From: Thalassiosira profunda
Lineage: Eukaryota > Bacillariophyta > Thalassiosirophyceae > Thalassiosirales > Thalassiosiraceae
Reading direction: 5' to 3'
Length of the DNA stretch: 17,283 bases
NCBI GenBank assembly: GCA_036939355.1
Contig: JALLAP010000553.1
Location: 1-17,283, forward strand
Shown: one piece after another, positions 15,506 to 17,283 of the stretch
How positions within the stretch are numbered: the first letter of the stretch is position 1
Layout: every line of letters starts with the position of its first letter
Program-made: the position numbers and the translations under genes
Notes under the pieces: generated by a model
What the model saw: only the letters and a program-made list of their open reading frames with translations
What the model was told of the DNA's origin: nothing
Database searches by the model: none

Positions 15506-15637
15506 TGAAGTTGAATCAGCCTGCCCCCGACCACCAAAACATCGGCCACGCCAACGCAACAGTCGGCGGCCACGGCCAACCTGCCATAACACCAGAGCGC
15601 GCCAGCCGAGAGAAGGGGAGTGGATAGTTTAGCAGAA
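15506..15637 (+). promoter_or_regulatory. 5' leader/promoter of the thioredoxin-like gene, right half of a split region
   Basis: These 132 bases are host DNA between the element's right end and the ATG at 15638. They carry no ORF and no clear TATA box. With so little upstream DNA left, the gene's transcription may now depend on sequence in the element's R1 repeat, or on what remains here. Confidence 0.4.
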
Positions 15638-16391
15638 ATGAACTCGGAGCATATTAAGTGCAGGCGGCGGCGTCCCGCCGCGAGCCTCTGCGCCGCGGCC
15701 CTCCTCTCCTCGTCGGCAACTGCCTTCACCAACGTCGCGCCTGCATCATGCAGACGGTCAAATATCGCGCTGAGATCGACAGTCGTTCAAAGATATCGCA
15801 TCGACAACAACTCCTCGGACGCCGCCCAAACCGATCAGGAGTCCGATGCTTTTTCCTTCCTGCCCTCGCGGCTCTCCAGCATCGAGCGGATGGACACGCC
15901 CTCTCAGTTCGAGAAGCAGGTGCTGAAGGAGAGGATATCGCTCACGGTGGTCCGGTTTTATTCTGAGGTATGCCCAAGCTGTAAGGCCACGAGGCCCTTC
16001 TTTCGCAAGTGGGCGAGAGATATAGAGACGGGCGACCTCGGCACTTCCGGGCCCCAGGAGGATGTCCCTCTGCCCATCAAAGTCGTGGAGATGCCGCTGA
16101 ACCGAGACACGTCCAGCTATCTTAGAGAGGAACTTTCTGTGGACAAACTGCCTTACTGCCATTTGTACCATCCAGAGTTTGGCTTGGTGGACGAGGAGGT
16201 CATTCTGAACAAATCAGAATTCGATGACTTTGTCCATAGAGTGGACAGCNTTTGGCTTGGTGGACGAGGAGGTCATTCTGAACAAATCAGAATTCGATGA
16301 CTTTGTCCATAGAGTGGACAGCTGGCAGAACGGAGGGTGCGATCCGAATGTGGAGGTGGATTGGGGCAGCGAGTTTGATATCGAGTTTTGA
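15638..16391 (+). CDS. Thioredoxin-like protein, predicted plastid-targeted
   Basis: After collapsing the N16250 duplication the frame is 227 codons (226 residues), ATG 15638 to TGA 16389-16391. The N-terminus has basic residues and then an Ala/Leu/Ser hydrophobic stretch (about 13-29) ending SSSATAF-TNVAPA. That resembles the diatom ASAFAP signal with Phe at the cleavage site, followed by a Ser/Arg-rich transit-like stretch. The thioredoxin fold is shown by VVRFYSEVCPSCKATRPFF with the redox pair C112-P-S-C115, and by the LPYCHLYH segment with the probable cis-Pro at 172. The C-terminus is acidic (SEFDIEF). The role would be thiol-disulfide exchange in the plastid; the substrate is unknown. 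The CPSC centre differs from the CGPC of classical thioredoxins. I chose ATG 15638 (AGAAATGAAC) over an in-frame GTG at 15620. Confidence 0.82.
16178..16322. repeat. Assembly duplication around N16250 (72 + N + 72)
   Basis: Bases 16178-16249 and 16251-16322 are identical around a single N, inside the thioredoxin-like gene. Keeping one copy reads straight through (…FVHRVDS then WQNGGCDP…) to a stop at 16389. It has the same 72-base geometry as at 6104 and 6783. Confidence 0.93.
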
Positions 16392-16549
16392 TCTGCATAG
16401 AGGCTGATGAGTGGTTGGAGCAAGTTTTGATAGAGAGGTAGAGTCATAGAGGTGTCCATACCAATAGAATAGAACGGTTATGGACTCGATTGACACTCGA
16501 AGAGAGCCCGTAGTACCGCCATCTCTGATCGTTCATCTCTATGTTTAGT

Positions 16550-17283
16550 TCATGCCTCCCATCCCAGCAGAAAGTCGGACTGCTCCAGCCGTCCCTCCTC
16601 GGCTGCCCGGACGAGCTTGTCCAACGCCGCGGCGCACGTTCGTCGGCAGTACTCTCCCGAGTATTCCAGTCGGCGTCCAATCTCCTTGAAGGGCAGGAGG
16701 GCGGGCTTCTTCGTTGGCACCACCGCCTCCTTGGCAGACTTGCGCAACGAGGTCGACGATATTCTGCTAGTGGTGGCCTCGGGTGCAGCAGCAATGGCGT
16801 CGTCGGGAGTCCCAGAGTAGTGGGAGAGAATGCCATTGGAGCCAAACAGCTCTTCCTCGGCCTCGGCCTGGTAGTCTCGGAAAGCCTGTGGTTGGACGTC
16901 CGCACTGCCCTCCTCTTCGGCAGGGACCAGCCCATAGCGCAGGCTGAGCACCTCGACCTCCCTCGGCACGAGGAACTTCGAGAGAGTCTCGCGGATGTGC
17001 TCCGGGCCCCCCTCTCCCTCGAAGGAGAGGGGATCGACCTCGCTCGACATCCAGGATTCCAGCGGCGCAGTGGCGTCCGCCTTGCTCATGGAACGGGCCC
17101 GCACGGCCTCCCGGAACAGACCGTCCGACTGGATGCCCGCAGTCGTTCGCAGCGCGTCCCGGAGCTTCTTCTGGCTGACGCTGATCACGTCGTATTCCGC
17201 GAGCACCTCCACCGCATCCCACTCCAGCCCCATCTCTCGGGCCACCTTGACCAGCCGGTGGGAGGCCTGGACCACCCTCTCCG
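16550..17283 (-). CDS. Plastid-type RNA polymerase sigma-70 factor, C-terminal part
   Basis: The frame is open from the right edge to TGA 16552-16550, giving 243 visible C-terminal residues; the N-terminus lies beyond the window. The visible start (VVQASHRLVKVAREMG...SQKKLRDALRTT) resembles sigma region 3. Region 4.1 is FLVPREVEVLSLRYGL (compare LTPREREVLRLRYGL). Region 4.2, with the -35-binding helix-turn-helix, is FKEIGRRLEYSGEYCRRTCAAALDKL. Nuclear-encoded sigma factors of this type direct the plastid's bacterial-type RNA polymerase to promoters. Between 4.1 and 4.2 lies an insertion of 79 residues (about 16691-16927), where bacterial sigmas have roughly ten. It is acidic, then Ser/Thr/Lys-rich. 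The stop faces that of the thioredoxin-like gene, 158 bases apart. Region 2 and any transit peptide are not in view. Confidence 0.83.
   Translation of the reverse strand, partial: ERVVQASHRLVKVAREMGLEWDAVEVLAEYDVISVSQKKLRDALRTTAGIQSDGLFREAVRARSMSKADATAPLESWMSSEVDPLSFEGEGGPEHIRETLSKFLVPREVEVLSLRYGLVPAEEEGSADVQPQAFRDYQAEAEEELFGSNGILSHYSGTPDDAIAAAPEATTSRISSTSLRKSAKEAVVPTKKPALLPFKEIGRRLEYSGEYCRRTCAAALDKLVRAAEEGRLEQSDFLLGWEA

Overview
The window looks like nuclear DNA of a photosynthetic stramenopile, most likely a Thalassiosira-type centric diatom. The grounds are short GT-AG introns, Kozak-like ATG contexts, a eukaryotic Golgi tethering subunit (COG8), a MYND zinc-finger protein, a nuclear-encoded plastid-type sigma factor, and a thioredoxin-like protein whose N-terminus resembles a diatom bipartite plastid presequence (an ATAF-type cleavage site). 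No rRNA, tRNA or CRISPR array was seen. The species is an inference, since no search could be run.

Layout, left to right: the 3' end of an unknown + strand gene (1-181); about 530 bases of AT-rich non-coding DNA with a stem-loop and an 18-base direct repeat; a small cysteine-rich protein on the - strand with one intron (716-1198); COG8 on + (1473-3497), divergent from it; a three-exon MYND protein on + (3678-4718); a kinesin-light-chain-like TPR protein on - (4919-6710); an 8.4 kb retrotransposon on - (7097-15505); a plastid-type thioredoxin-like protein on + (15638-16391); and the C-terminal part of a sigma-70 factor on -, running off the right edge (16550-17283).

The retrotransposon is the main item. 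It is a tyrosine-recombinase (YR) element with split direct repeats, of the PAT/Ngaro type. In its sense direction (- strand) it runs: 194-bp repeat R1, Gag, Pol linker with a tandem repeat, reverse transcriptase, RNase H, tyrosine recombinase, 162-bp repeat R2 fused to a second R1, a 23-bp spacer, and a second R2. I see no integrase, protease or methyltransferase domain. Both repeat pairs are 100% identical, so the insertion looks young. Its coding plan is odd. Gag and Pol share one frame across a TGA. Two +1 shifts interrupt Pol. The recombinase has no ATG before its N-terminal domain and overlaps the RNase H frame at -1. The element sits between the divergent TPR and thioredoxin-like genes, in what was probably a shared intergenic region of about 450 bases.

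Assembly caution: each of the three N bases (6104, 6783, 16250) is flanked by two identical 72-base copies. These are almost certainly unmerged contig overlaps. Collapsing each (73 bases) restores one open frame in the TPR gene and one in the thioredoxin-like gene.
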